DNA from: Candidatus Riflebacteria bacterium HGW-Riflebacteria-2 | Lineage (GTDB): Bacteria; Muiribacteriota; Ozemobacteria; Ozemobacterales; Ozemobacteraceae | Length of the DNA stretch: 64,000 nt | NCBI GenBank assembly: GCA_002839435.1 | Contig: PGYA01000022.1 | Span: 1-64,000, forward strand | Direction: 5' to 3' | Shown: positions 18,104 to 25,781 of the stretch, in pieces | Numbering within the stretch: position 1 is the stretch's first letter | Layout: every line of letters begins with the position of its first letter | The notes under the pieces: generated by a model | Seen by the model: the letters and a program-made list of their open reading frames with translations, nothing else | What the model was told of the DNA's origin: nothing | Databases searched by the model: none | Made by a program: the position numbers and the translations under genes

Positions 18104-18616
18104 TCAGAGGTCTGAACTCAGGTTCAGGCCTTCTATTTTTATCCCTTTGAGCAGACCATTATCGCTCAGGCGGCGCTCGCCGCCCTGATACGGGGCTGCG
18201 TCAGGCGGCTGCGAACCTGGCATTGGCCGATCAGCCATGTTCGGGTTACCCTGATGCTGGCCCTGCTGCATGCGCTTCTCAGTATCGTGATGTATTTCCA
18301 TAGCCTCGTCATCACTGATATTGCCATCCTTATCGGCATCAAAACGCCGCAGTATCCTGCGGTATGCCATAGGATTGTTTTCGCGCTCATGATTCAGGTG
18401 CCCTCTGACAACAGCCAGAATCTCTTCGCGACTTATAACACCGTCGCCATTGGCATCCAGGTTTGGTGGAGCAGGCGGTTGCTGTGCGCCGGTCTGTGGC
18501 TTATCGCGCTTCATTCCCTGGAAAATGCGCGGCCGATTGGGAAAACGTTGGCCAGGCTGCTGCGCCGCAAGAATAGCAGAACAGAAACACATGCAAAATA
18601 GAATTCGGTATTTCAT
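18104..18616 (-). CDS. Exported EF-hand calcium-binding protein
   Basis: The 170-residue protein has a short signal sequence with three cysteines near its end (MKYRILFCMCFCSAILAA), a Pro/Gln-rich linker, and two canonical EF-hand loops. The first is D54-A-N-G-D58-G-V-I-S-R-E-E65 and the second D93-A-D95-K-D97-G-N-I-S-D-D-E104. All calcium ligands are present. The Gln/Pro-rich tail is unstructured. It may buffer calcium or act as a calcium-dependent adaptor at the cell surface. A weak hairpin at 18066-18087 (GAGGTTTC with GAAATCTC) lies between this gene and the convergent one. Confidence 0.8.
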   Translation of the reverse strand: MKYRILFCMCFCSAILAAQQPGQRFPNRPRIFQGMKRDKPQTGAQQPPAPPNLDANGDGVISREEILAVVRGHLNHERENNPMAYRRILRRFDADKDGNISDDEAMEIHHDTEKRMQQGQHQGNPNMADRPMPGSQPPDAAPYQGGERRLSDNGLLKGIKIEGLNLSSDL

Positions 18617-18621
18617 TTGAA

Positions 18622-19035
18622 TTATCCCCCACCCTCTACAGGTTTATATTCAGGCAATACGGCAGGACGCACCTTAACGACCTTCTCGTTTTTTATACAC
18701 ACAGTACCTTTAGGAGACCCCGAAGGCTTGCTGACGAAGCGCGCCAGCGTCATCGAAACCGGCGTCACCCCGCCATTGCGCCCCTTGCTGTGCCAGGCTG
18801 CCGCCGCGGCTGCCGCCTCGATCGTCTTGCGGTCAGGCTCATCGCCGTTCAGTGAACGTAAAAGCACATGACTGCCGGGCATACCACGCACATGAAACCA
18901 GAGATCATTCTGAGACGCCGCTTTCAGGCTGATAAATTCGTTATCGTTGCTTGTCCGACCGGCTATTATCAAGAAGCCTTCGGCCGGCTGGTAGATAAAA
19001 GCCTGTCGTCGTAACGCGCTTAAATCGTCGATCAT
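18622..19035 (-). CDS. Stand-alone NFACT-R (DUF814) RNA-binding domain protein
   Basis: The 137-residue product is essentially one NFACT-R domain, the RNA-binding part of RqcH/Tae2/NEMF proteins that act on stalled large ribosomal subunits. NDLWFHVRGMPGSHVLLR and the C-terminal TPVSMTLARFVSKPSGSPKG are diagnostic. The NFACT-N, helical and coiled-coil domains of full RqcH are absent, and no remnant is visible upstream. The ATG at 19035 with GGAG seven bases before it is preferred to the TTG or ATG at 19071/19065. It diverges from xth; the two share a 100-base promoter region. Confidence 0.85.
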   Translation of the reverse strand: MIDDLSALRRQAFIYQPAEGFLIIAGRTSNDNEFISLKAASQNDLWFHVRGMPGSHVLLRSLNGDEPDRKTIEAAAAAAAWHSKGRNGGVTPVSMTLARFVSKPSGSPKGTVCIKNEKVVKVRPAVLPEYKPVEGGG

Positions 19036-19053
19036 TGCGGACTCCAGCGTGAG

Positions 19054-19081
19054 TTTGCACAGCATACGCAACTAGTATAAT
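19054..19081 (+). promoter_or_regulatory. Candidate sigma-70 promoter of xth
   Basis: A perfect TATAAT (19076-19081) has TTTGCA (19054-19059) 16 bases upstream. The same AT-rich block reads TATTATACT on the minus strand and may also serve the divergent NFACT-R gene. Confidence 0.45.
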
Positions 19082-19117
19082 ATAAATTCGCATAATTAAC
19101 CAGCAGGTGGAACAACA

Positions 19118-19930
19118 ATGAAAATTGTCACTTTTAACGTCAACGGCATCAGAGCAAGACTTCACCAGTTACAGAGACTCGTCGAAAAACACCGACCGGA
19201 CATAATCGCCGTACAGGAGATAAAGTGCGTCGATGATGCTTTTCCGCAAGCTGCGATCAGCGAACTTGGCTACCATAGTGAAGTCTTCGGCCAGAAAGGG
19301 CACTACGGCGTGGCTCTGCTGTCACTACAGAAACCCGTCAATGTTTGCCGCAATTTTCCCGACAGCGATCCCCAGGCGCAGCGCCGTCTGATTGTCGGCA
19401 CCTGGGTTGATTCGAATAAGCGTCCGCTAGTGGTTATGAATGGTTATTTCCCTCAGGGAGAAAGCCGCGAACATCCCGAGAAGTTTCCGGCCAAACGAAA
19501 ATTCTACGCTGACCTGTTCGGCTATATCAATTCCGACTTCAAACCGACAGACAATCTTCTGATCGTCGGCGACATGAATGTGGCGCCTGGAGATCTCGAC
19601 ATTGGAATCGGCGATAAAAATGCACAGCGCTGGCTTAAAACAGGCAAATGCTCGTTTCTGCCGGAAGAACGCGAATGGCTGAACCGGCTTATGGCATGGG
19701 GAACGCACGATCTCTACCGCGAGCTGCATCCAGACTGCAACAAATGGCTCAGCTGGTTCGATTACCGTTCTGGCGGCTTCGAAGACGAACCCAGAAGAGG
19801 TCTGCGCATAGACCTGATGCTGGCGACCAAACCTCTACGCGAGCGCTGCATCAGTGCAGAAATCGACTACGAGATCAGAGGCATGGAAAAGCCTTCTGAC
19901 CACGCGCCGGTTCTGGTCGAATTCAGCTAA
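19118..19930 (+). CDS. xth: Exodeoxyribonuclease III (AP endonuclease, exoIII family)
   Basis: The 270-residue enzyme cuts DNA at abasic sites and trims 3' ends in base-excision repair. The family motifs are complete: TFNVNGIRAR at the N-terminus, the metal-binding Glu in VQEIKC (about residue 34), the catalytic Tyr region NGYFPQGE, GDMNVAPGDLDI in the centre and SDHAPVLVEF at the C-terminus with the catalytic Asp-His pair. Length is normal. AGGTGG precedes the ATG. Its divergent neighbour acts on ribosomes, so no functional pairing is implied. Confidence 0.95.
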   Translation: MKIVTFNVNGIRARLHQLQRLVEKHRPDIIAVQEIKCVDDAFPQAAISELGYHSEVFGQKGHYGVALLSLQKPVNVCRNFPDSDPQAQRRLIVGTWVDSNKRPLVVMNGYFPQGESREHPEKFPAKRKFYADLFGYINSDFKPTDNLLIVGDMNVAPGDLDIGIGDKNAQRWLKTGKCSFLPEEREWLNRLMAWGTHDLYRELHPDCNKWLSWFDYRSGGFEDEPRRGLRIDLMLATKPLRERCISAEIDYEIRGMEKPSDHAPVLVEFS

Positions 19931-19939
19931 AAGGCGTGC

Positions 19940-20131
19940 TCAATCGCTGTGGCAGATATCGTAATCCGGGCAGCGACCTTCTGGAGTCTGGCATTCAAGC
20001 AGGCCCTGCGTCTTGCCGACACAGGCAATCTTCATGCCGGTTTGGCGACGTGACTTGCGGTTCAACTCGATTTTTTCCTTACGCAGTTCGACAACTTCTT
20101 CATCACTGAGTTTTCTGGCTGGATTCATCAT
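19940..20131 (-). CDS. Small cysteine-containing protein of unknown function
   Basis: This 63-residue frame lies convergent to xth. An AGGAGGA stretch is present but 14 bases from the ATG, longer than usual. The N-terminal half is charged and helical (SDEEVVELRKEKIELNRKSR); the C-terminal half has four cysteines (ACVG, ECQ, RCPDYDICH), which could bind a metal. No homologous family is recognised. Coding is supported by the ribosome site and the lack of any other gene here, but not by more. Confidence 0.5.
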   Translation of the reverse strand: MMNPARKLSDEEVVELRKEKIELNRKSRRQTGMKIACVGKTQGLLECQTPEGRCPDYDICHSD

Positions 20132-20242
20132 ATATGCCTGTTATTCCTCCTGGGTTCATAATCAAGTCGGCATAGAGTATCGCTTTCGGCATTTTTTTTC
20201 AACTCTTTCCAACAAAATTCGCAAAGTGCAGAAAGTCGCATG

Positions 20243-20251
20243 TGATATAAT
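20243..20251 (+). promoter_or_regulatory. Extended -10 promoter of the sigma-54 activator gene
   Basis: TGATATAAT matches the extended -10 form TGnTATAAT exactly; no good -35 is present, as is usual for this class. The transcript would start near 20258, 30 bases before the start codon. Confidence 0.45.
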
Positions 20252-20287
20252 CAGTGAGCAAACCCCAAAAAAGACAGCGGACGAACC

Positions 20288-21775
20288 ATGCCAGAACCCC
20301 GAACACCCTATCTTGAAGACTCGTTAGAGACCATCCCCTGCGGTCATTCCTGCCGGGCGCTCGATTTTCTTCAGCAGATTTATCACGCTGCACCGATCGG
20401 AATGGTAGTGGTTGATAACAAGCAGGAAGTCATCAGACTGAACCGCAAATTCGCAGAACTTATCAGACTTGACTCAGAAGCATGCATCGGCATGTGCATC
20501 GGAAAACTCCTGCCAACGCTTGCCAGCGAATTAAGCTTTCTGCTCACCGATGTTTTTTCAAGTAAGGCTCCTCGTAGCGAGCAGGAATTCACTTTTCGTC
20601 TCGATGACAACCTGTGCACCTGGTCTGTTACCGCTTACCCTGTTCTCAGACCTGAATCTGAAAACACCGTCGTCAGTCTGATTATCCATGACATCACGCA
20701 ACTGCGCAAAACCGAAAGCGAGCTTGCCGGAGCCCTGAATCAGATCAGAGCGCTCGAAGAAAAATTACGTCGCGAAAACCAGCTGTTGAAAGTTGAAATC
20801 ACCAGAGAAAGCGAACTTTCACACATGGTCGGCAGCAGCGCAAGTCTGCGCGCAACTGTCAACAAAATCAGGCAGGTTGCACCAACCGATGCGACTGTCT
20901 TGATCACAGGCGAGACCGGCACCGGTAAAGAACTTGCGGCACGTGAGATTCATCATTTGAGCCGACGCGGTGAACAGCCGATAATAGTGGTGAATTGTGC
21001 GGCACTGCCTGCCAACCTTATTGAGAGCGAGCTTTTCGGTCACGAAAAAGGCTCTTTTACTGGAGCAATAGCACGCAAAATCGGCCGTTTCGAAATAGCT
21101 GACGGCGGCACCATTTTTCTCGACGAAATCGGCGAAATGCCTCTCGAATTGCAGAGCAAGCTGCTGCGCGTATTGCAGGAAAGCCAGATCGAGCGCATTG
21201 GCAGCCACAAGCTCATCGACATCGATGTCAGAGTAATTGCCGCCACCAACCGCATGCTGCATGAAGAAGTAAAAGCGGGGCGCTTTCGCGAAGACCTTTA
21301 TTTCAGACTCAATGTTTTTCCCATACATTTGCCGGCTTTGCGTGAGCGCGGCAACGACATCATCGAAATTGCAAACGACTACATGCTGTTTTGCGCACGC
21401 AAACATGGCCGGAGCATAAAGGCGATCACACCTGCTTCCCGCCAGCATCTGCTCGAGTACAGCTGGCCTGGCAATATTCGCGAACTACGCAATCTCGTCG
21501 AGCGCTCAGTTATTTTGTGTCATACTGACACGCTCGAGCTCGAAATCCCTTACTCGCAGACAAGACCGCATTCTGACGAGTCAGACCACTCTTACCGAAA
21601 ATTATCCAGCCTCGCCGAAGTGCAAAAACTACACATCACTCAGATTCTTGAGCGCACGGCCTGGCGCATACGCGGCGAGCATGGCGCCGCTGAAATACTG
21701 GGACTGAAGCCGACAACACTCGAATCCAAAATGAAAAAGCTTGGTATTTCGCGAAAATCACCGATCTGCTGGTAA
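20288..21775 (+). CDS. PAS-domain sigma-54-dependent transcriptional activator
   Basis: The 495-residue regulator has an N-terminal PAS domain (about residues 27-140), a short coiled coil (145-175), a sigma-54 AAA+ domain (180-420) and a Fis-type helix-turn-helix (about 450-490). The AAA+ part has Walker A GETGTGKE (208-215), the sigma-54-contacting GSFTGA loop (255-260), Walker [13 protein letters not shown] (273-284) and the arginine-finger region [13 protein letters not shown]. No receiver domain is present, so activation is probably by a ligand or redox signal through PAS. A matching sigma-54 promoter lies 50 bases downstream, making that unit the likely target. Confidence 0.95.
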   Translation: MPEPRTPYLEDSLETIPCGHSCRALDFLQQIYHAAPIGMVVVDNKQEVIRLNRKFAELIRLDSEACIGMCIGKLLPTLASELSFLLTDVFSSKAPRSEQEFTFRLDDNLCTWSVTAYPVLRPESENTVVSLIIHDITQLRKTESELAGALNQIRALEEKLRRENQLLKVEITRESELSHMVGSSASLRATVNKIRQVAPTDATVLITGETGTGKELAAREIHHLSRRGEQPIIVVNCAALPANLIESELFGHEKGSFTGAIARKIGRFEIADGGTIFLDEIGEMPLELQSKLLRVLQESQIERIGSHKLIDIDVRVIAATNRMLHEEVKAGRFREDLYFRLNVFPIHLPALRERGNDIIEIANDYMLFCARKHGRSIKAITPASRQHLLEYSWPGNIRELRNLVERSVILCHTDTLELEIPYSQTRPHSDESDHSYRKLSSLAEVQKLHITQILERTAWRIRGEHGAAEILGLKPTTLESKMKKLGISRKSPICW

Positions 21776-21810
21776 CCGGCCGCAAATCCTTTTCTAATAA
21801 AGCTTACGCT

Positions 21811-21827
21811 CAATTTTATGAAAATTG
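21811..21827. promoter_or_regulatory. Perfect inverted repeat overlapping the sigma-54 promoter
   Basis: CAATTTT-ATG-AAAATTG is a 17-base perfect inverted repeat whose right arm runs into the -24 element. It could bind a repressor or a DNA-bending protein. Confidence 0.3.
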
Positions 21828-21841
21828 GCATAACACTTGCT
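21825..21841 (+). promoter_or_regulatory. Sigma-54 (-24/-12) promoter
   Basis: TTGGCATAACACTTGCT matches the sigma-54 consensus: TGGCA with the -24 GG at 21827-21828, and TTGC with the -12 GC at 21839-21840, with the required 10 bases between them. It lies just downstream of a sigma-54 activator gene on the same strand. Transcription should start near 21852. Confidence 0.8.
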
Positions 21842-21885
21842 GTTTAACTTACAGCATGTAATTCACACAAGAAAGAGAAGGCAGC

Positions 21886-21996
21886 ATGATTATCCTGTTT
21901 AACTTGATGATGATCTGGGTAAGATTCATGATGTTTCTCTCTGCCGTAAAACAAGCTGTCAGAACCGGTCAAAAACAACAAGCGCTCTATCGCTGA
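21886..21996 (+). CDS. 36-codon hydrophobic microprotein under sigma-54 control
   Basis: The frame begins with ATG at 21886 behind GAGAAGG (spacing five to six bases) and ends TGA at 21996. The predicted peptide has a Met/Phe/Ile/Leu-rich N-terminal half (MIILFNLMMIWVRFMMFL) able to form one membrane helix. A basic, Gln-rich tail follows (VRTGQKQQALYR), predicting an Nin-type or membrane-surface peptide. It lies between a good sigma-54 promoter and a strong terminator with nothing else in the transcript. I recognise no family. The RNA itself (about 200 bases) might be the functional product, with the frame fortuitous. Confidence 0.55.
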   Translation: MIILFNLMMIWVRFMMFLSAVKQAVRTGQKQQALYR

Positions 21997-22022
21997 ACAC
22001 AATATTTTCGTAGCACGCATGC

Positions 22023-22058
22023 AAGGGCTGTTTCAACACGAAACAGCCCTTTTCATTT
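22023..22058 (+). terminator. Strong intrinsic terminator of the sigma-54 unit
   Basis: A perfect 12-bp stem (22023-22034 with 22040-22051), with a five-base loop, is followed by TTCATTTT. It ends the short transcript that starts near 21852. Confidence 0.85.
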
Positions 22059-22104
22059 TCCCAGCTCGGCAAAATTACGCCAGGAATGTGGTTTGCTCTG
22101 GTGA

Positions 22105-22506
22105 TTACGGCTTGCGATAAGGATCATAACGGGAATCCAGATTGTAGCGATACTTTTCTCCGACCGGCACATCCTGTGGCAATGCGTATGGCAGTGAATA
22201 CCCCCAAGAAGCTTGCGCCCCTTCGGTTGGATCGACCGGAAACTCGGCGAGATAACGCGGATTACCGGTCACCAGTTCACCGACGTTGGCAGTTGGCGGA
22301 TAATATCCCTTATCGGCACGATAATCCATAAGTGCTTTTTCGAAGGTGTTGAGATTCGCCCGCATAACCGCATGTTTGCTTTCGTTGACATAATCACCGT
22401 AATAAGGCAGGGCAATGCCAACCAGCGCGGCAATTATAGCAATTACAATTATCAGTTCGACGAGGCTGAAGCCTTTGTGACTACCAATCTTTGTAATATG
22501 TTTCAT
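22105..22506 (-). CDS. Type II secretion/type IV pilus pseudopilin, GspG-like
   Basis: The frame extends upstream, but the ATG at 22506 with GAGGG before it gives a normal 12-residue prepilin leader ending in Gly. The mature N-terminus is FSLVELIIVIAIIAALVGIA, with Glu5 and the methylation-site Phe. The 133-residue protein continues with LPYYGDYVNESK and TFEKALMDYRADKGYYPP, as in major pseudopilins of the GspG type, and it ends RYDPYRKP. The start overlaps the upstream pseudopilin gene by 26 bases, so the pair is translationally linked. A closely similar protein is encoded at 35980-36720. Confidence 0.88.
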   Translation of the reverse strand: MKHITKIGSHKGFSLVELIIVIAIIAALVGIALPYYGDYVNESKHAVMRANLNTFEKALMDYRADKGYYPPTANVGELVTGNPRYLAEFPVDPTEGAQASWGYSLPYALPQDVPVGEKYRYNLDSRYDPYRKP

Positions 22507-22960
22507 CGATTGCCCTCTTCCATCCGCTAACGCCGTCTTCCGGAAACCTGACATCGTAAACTCCTGCGGCATAATTTATTTTACTGTTCGCCTGCGCCTT
22601 ATGCCAGACGCCGTCGGTGTCGCGTATATCCCAGATAAAGCCATCATCTGTTCCTGAGAACGGGTTGCCGAGGTTGCCCGCCGCAAGAAAGGGGCCGGGG
22701 TCTGCGCCAATTCGCAGCAGTGAATCGGGAACAACATCAGTCAGGCTGGCAATCGAAGGCGGATATGGGTTGCCGCTGCTGTTTCTCACTTTAACATAAA
22801 CATCGACAGCCCGACGAATATCGAACAGACGCTGGCGAAGAAGTTTTTCGCGCGACTTGACCTGAACAATATCGAAAGCTGGCAAAGCAAAATATGACAG
22901 AGCAAGCAAAATTGTCAGTACTGTTACCAGTTCGATCAGACTGAATCCGCGCCGCTGCAA
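22481..22960 (-). CDS. Minor pseudopilin with C-terminal YKDW motif
   Basis: The 159-residue protein has a five-residue leader (MQRRG) and the mature start FSLIELVTVLTILLALSYFA with Glu5. The rest includes DIRRAVDVYVKVRNSSGNPYP, then DVVPDSLLRIGADPG, and ends in a FPEDG block and YKDW. The same ending (FPADG ... YKEW) occurs in the pseudopilin at 35495, which shows that the two are paralogues. It is the first gene of the two-gene pilin operon and should act as a minor subunit or tip component of the pseudopilus. Confidence 0.85.
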   Translation of the reverse strand: MQRRGFSLIELVTVLTILLALSYFALPAFDIVQVKSREKLLRQRLFDIRRAVDVYVKVRNSSGNPYPPSIASLTDVVPDSLLRIGADPGPFLAAGNLGNPFSGTDDGFIWDIRDTDGVWHKAQANSKINYAAGVYDVRFPEDGVSGWKRAIDETYYKDW

Positions 22961-23057
22961 AGCATTTCTCCGTTCTGGGCACCAGACTGCAGAAAATCAG
23001 GTCTTTCTATTGCCCCGAAAGCAACATTTGCCGATATATCGACCAGGATAGCCAAAC

Positions 23058-24092
23058 ATGTCAGATATCAGCGATAATATGTCTGAAAACAGAATAAATG
23101 CAAGCTGCGCAAAATGCGGCAGACACAATCCGCCCACCGCCAGATTCTGCGGAGGCTGCGGCAGCCTGCAGGAATTGCAGTTATCGGCAGAAGCGCTTGT
23201 CAAAGACCTGAAGAAAAATGTTCAGGAAATACGTGGTAGCAGAAATCTAAACAGCATGCTTGCACCATGCAATGCTGACAATTCCTCAACCAACAGCTCT
23301 TCGCTTGAAACTGACAGCTTGTCGGCCAAAAAATTCAGGTTCAGATTTCTCAAGTGCTTCCCACTGGCCTGGCGGAAAAGGCTGGCCATGAGCCTGTTCA
23401 TTTGTCTGACATTTTTAGTGGTAACCCTGCTCACCGGTCTTACACAGCAGAATCAAGTAAAGGATCCGAACTGGGTCGATTTCAGAGTTTTTCTTTCGCG
23501 CAGCTTTGAACTGACTAATCAGGAACTCGACCAGATTTATCGCGAAACCTTTGGCGAAATGCCTGATGCAGCCGCGACCATCAACAGCAGACAAGCTGGC
23601 AGAATCGAACGCACCCTGCAAAATATTTTTCAGCAGCCACAATTCACAATTTTCCCAAATCCTTTCTTTAAAGGTGTTTCCGAAGAGTTCAACACTAACC
23701 TTGAAACAATCTCAACTTTCACAGATATCTCAAGCAGTCATCCAGCTCACACTGCTCTAAAAGCACTTCTTGATCTTAAAATCGATCTGGCCGACAAAGA
23801 CGGCTGTTTCAACCCATATGAACCCATATCATGGAAAGACTGGCAACAGACTGTCGATCAGCTCTTCAAACTGCTCGGCATAGAGTCGGAGGCATCAGAC
23901 AACGCGGCTTCGTCCCGTGTAGGTCTGATGACTAACATCGATCTACGTAACGCCATAGAACATCTGCGAGCCAGATTGTATATCAGAAACAGCAAACCCC
24001 TTTTATGGACTGATGAAACCTTTTATCCAGGGCGTCTTGAAGCTTTTTCCACGCTGGCTGCGGTTATAAAAGAACTCGACAGCAACGGCTGA
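23058..24092 (+). CDS. Membrane protein with zinc ribbon and SLH-like domain
   Basis: The 344-residue protein starts with a cytosolic zinc ribbon whose ligands are C17-xx-C20 and C31-xx-C34. A Ser-rich linker and one membrane helix (about residues 111-129) follow. The C-terminal part should be periplasmic and contains one SLH-like repeat (FTDISSSHPAHTALKALLDL to FNPYEPISWKDW, about 221-270). SLH repeats normally bind cell-wall polymers. The architecture is unusual: a cytosolic zinc ribbon linked across the membrane to a wall-binding-like domain. It diverges from the pseudopilin pair. I know no named family for the whole protein. Confidence 0.7.
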   Translation: MSDISDNMSENRINASCAKCGRHNPPTARFCGGCGSLQELQLSAEALVKDLKKNVQEIRGSRNLNSMLAPCNADNSSTNSSSLETDSLSAKKFRFRFLKCFPLAWRKRLAMSLFICLTFLVVTLLTGLTQQNQVKDPNWVDFRVFLSRSFELTNQELDQIYRETFGEMPDAAATINSRQAGRIERTLQNIFQQPQFTIFPNPFFKGVSEEFNTNLETISTFTDISSSHPAHTALKALLDLKIDLADKDGCFNPYEPISWKDWQQTVDQLFKLLGIESEASDNAASSRVGLMTNIDLRNAIEHLRARLYIRNSKPLLWTDETFYPGRLEAFSTLAAVIKELDSNG

Positions 24093-24113
24093 TAATACTT
24101 TACTAGAGAACTT

Positions 24114-25781
24114 TTACATGGTCTGATAGTCAGTCAGAAATTCACTGTCGGCGGATATGACCGGACGTAACTGCATATCGATAACCTGCTGTGATTCGGC
24201 GCCGATATGAGCTATTTCATGTGTTTCCATAAAGTTACCCGCAAACACCGACACCTGATGAAATCCCGGCCTGATTCCCCTCAGCACGAAGCTGCCATCG
24301 GCTGATGTACGAGTTGCCCGGTTGCCAATCTTTACTAAAGCTCTCGCAACTGGACTTGCATCGGCAAAGCTGGTTATCCGACCAGAACAACTGGCAAATA
24401 TCGGCTTGAGTGCAAAATTCAGTGGCCCGTCACGATAGCCAGCGCGATGTCTGATTTTAAGCGCTTCGTATCCTTCGGAATAAACCGTAACATCAAGAAT
24501 TGAGCCTGGACTGGCTGCAAAAGACACCTTTCCTGCCTTGTCGGCAGTGATTTGTCTGTCAGCAATTATAACTGCCGCTCCCGTCAGCGGCTCGCTGGTA
24601 AGAGCATCTACTATACTGGCAGTATATTCTGACTCAACCGGCTGTTTGACAGTATTATCTGATTCACATGCATTTACATCTGGCATGTCATATTGCTTCA
24701 TGTCTGTATGGTTCACTACATCTGTTTTTGGCAAAGGTTCACGCGACCGGCCGGATACTGCAGCAACATCGATTCTTTCTGGCAGTGCCTGTCGTGGCAC
24801 AATAGAATTAACTTTATTGCTGCTCCTTTCAAGCAGTTGAGCGAGTCGCAGTCTGATGCGTTCTTTTTCTTCTTCTGTATCTGCCGCCTTCGCTTTCCCA
24901 TGCGCTGCAAAGCGGTTGCTGGTAAAATCAGCATAATTTCTTTGCAGTTTAATCATGCCGATGGCAGGACTGCCTTCTTTTACCAGAAACGGCCCGGCTT
25001 CACGATAAGATTGGTGTCTGAAGAAAACAGAACCCATGCGGCCAGTTGTGAACTCAGGTTCTATCAGACCATCCCGACCAATGTGATACCAGTCGCGACG
25101 ATTAGAAGAGTATTCCCATTCAGAAATTTTGAGCTCATCGAGAGCGCCTTTTGCAATAACCCGGCCGCTGATGCCATCAAAATCAACAATAAGCAGATTG
25201 CTGCCAAGGTATTCAATCATAGCACTGCTGATACCACGTAATTCTTCTGGATGAATTACCGCATCAGGGTTCAGTCGATGATTACAGCTAAAATTTGCAA
25301 GCGCTCCGATTCCAGATAGTTTCGTAAGGTGCGTATAAAGCCAATGGCCAGCTTGCACATCTGCAAAAGTCTCGGGAATTTTCAGCATAATCGGCGGATG
25401 AATTAGATCACCTTCCATCGCCTCAAGCATGCGACCAAGATAAAAGAGAGCTTCTCCCCTGCTGATATCTCTTTCGGGATGCCATGAACCATTGGCCAGC
25501 GGGCTTATTATGCCGCGTTCTATTAACAGGGCAAGCCCCTTTACCTCGGCACCAACATTTTTCTGGCCAACTGAAACAGCAGAGGGCTTCATTACCGGCT
25601 CCAGAATACGTAAGATCCTGTGCATTTCATGATAGAGATCGCTATAACGGGCACGGCCTGGATGATAACCCTCACCCTGCACTCCGCTAAAACCCATCAA
25701 TATTGCCAGCAGAAATGTCACCAACACAATGCCGGCCTTGCGATACCTTCTGATCAATTCTCTTATTTTAATTTCTCGCAT
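24114..25781 (-). CDS. Exported SLH-like protein with two carboxypeptidase-regulatory-like domains
   Basis: The 555-residue protein has an N-terminal signal or anchor (about residues 16-37). Two SLH-like repeats span about 75-120 (SWHPERDISRGEALFYLGRM) and 139-190 (TFADVQAGHWLYTHLTKLSG). A Lys/Glu-rich helical linker around residue 300 leads to two beta-sandwich domains like carboxypeptidase-regulatory or PEGA folds (about 390-545), for example GRITSFADASPVARALVKIG. It overlaps the secretin start region by 14 bases, which places it in the secretin operon; it could anchor or pilot the secretin to the wall. Convergent with the zinc-ribbon gene, 21 bases apart. Confidence 0.75.
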   Translation of the reverse strand: MREIKIRELIRRYRKAGIVLVTFLLAILMGFSGVQGEGYHPGRARYSDLYHEMHRILRILEPVMKPSAVSVGQKNVGAEVKGLALLIERGIISPLANGSWHPERDISRGEALFYLGRMLEAMEGDLIHPPIMLKIPETFADVQAGHWLYTHLTKLSGIGALANFSCNHRLNPDAVIHPEELRGISSAMIEYLGSNLLIVDFDGISGRVIAKGALDELKISEWEYSSNRRDWYHIGRDGLIEPEFTTGRMGSVFFRHQSYREAGPFLVKEGSPAIGMIKLQRNYADFTSNRFAAHGKAKAADTEEEKERIRLRLAQLLERSSNKVNSIVPRQALPERIDVAAVSGRSREPLPKTDVVNHTDMKQYDMPDVNACESDNTVKQPVESEYTASIVDALTSEPLTGAAVIIADRQITADKAGKVSFAASPGSILDVTVYSEGYEALKIRHRAGYRDGPLNFALKPIFASCSGRITSFADASPVARALVKIGNRATRTSADGSFVLRGIRPGFHQVSVFAGNFMETHEIAHIGAESQQVIDMQLRPVISADSEFLTDYQTM

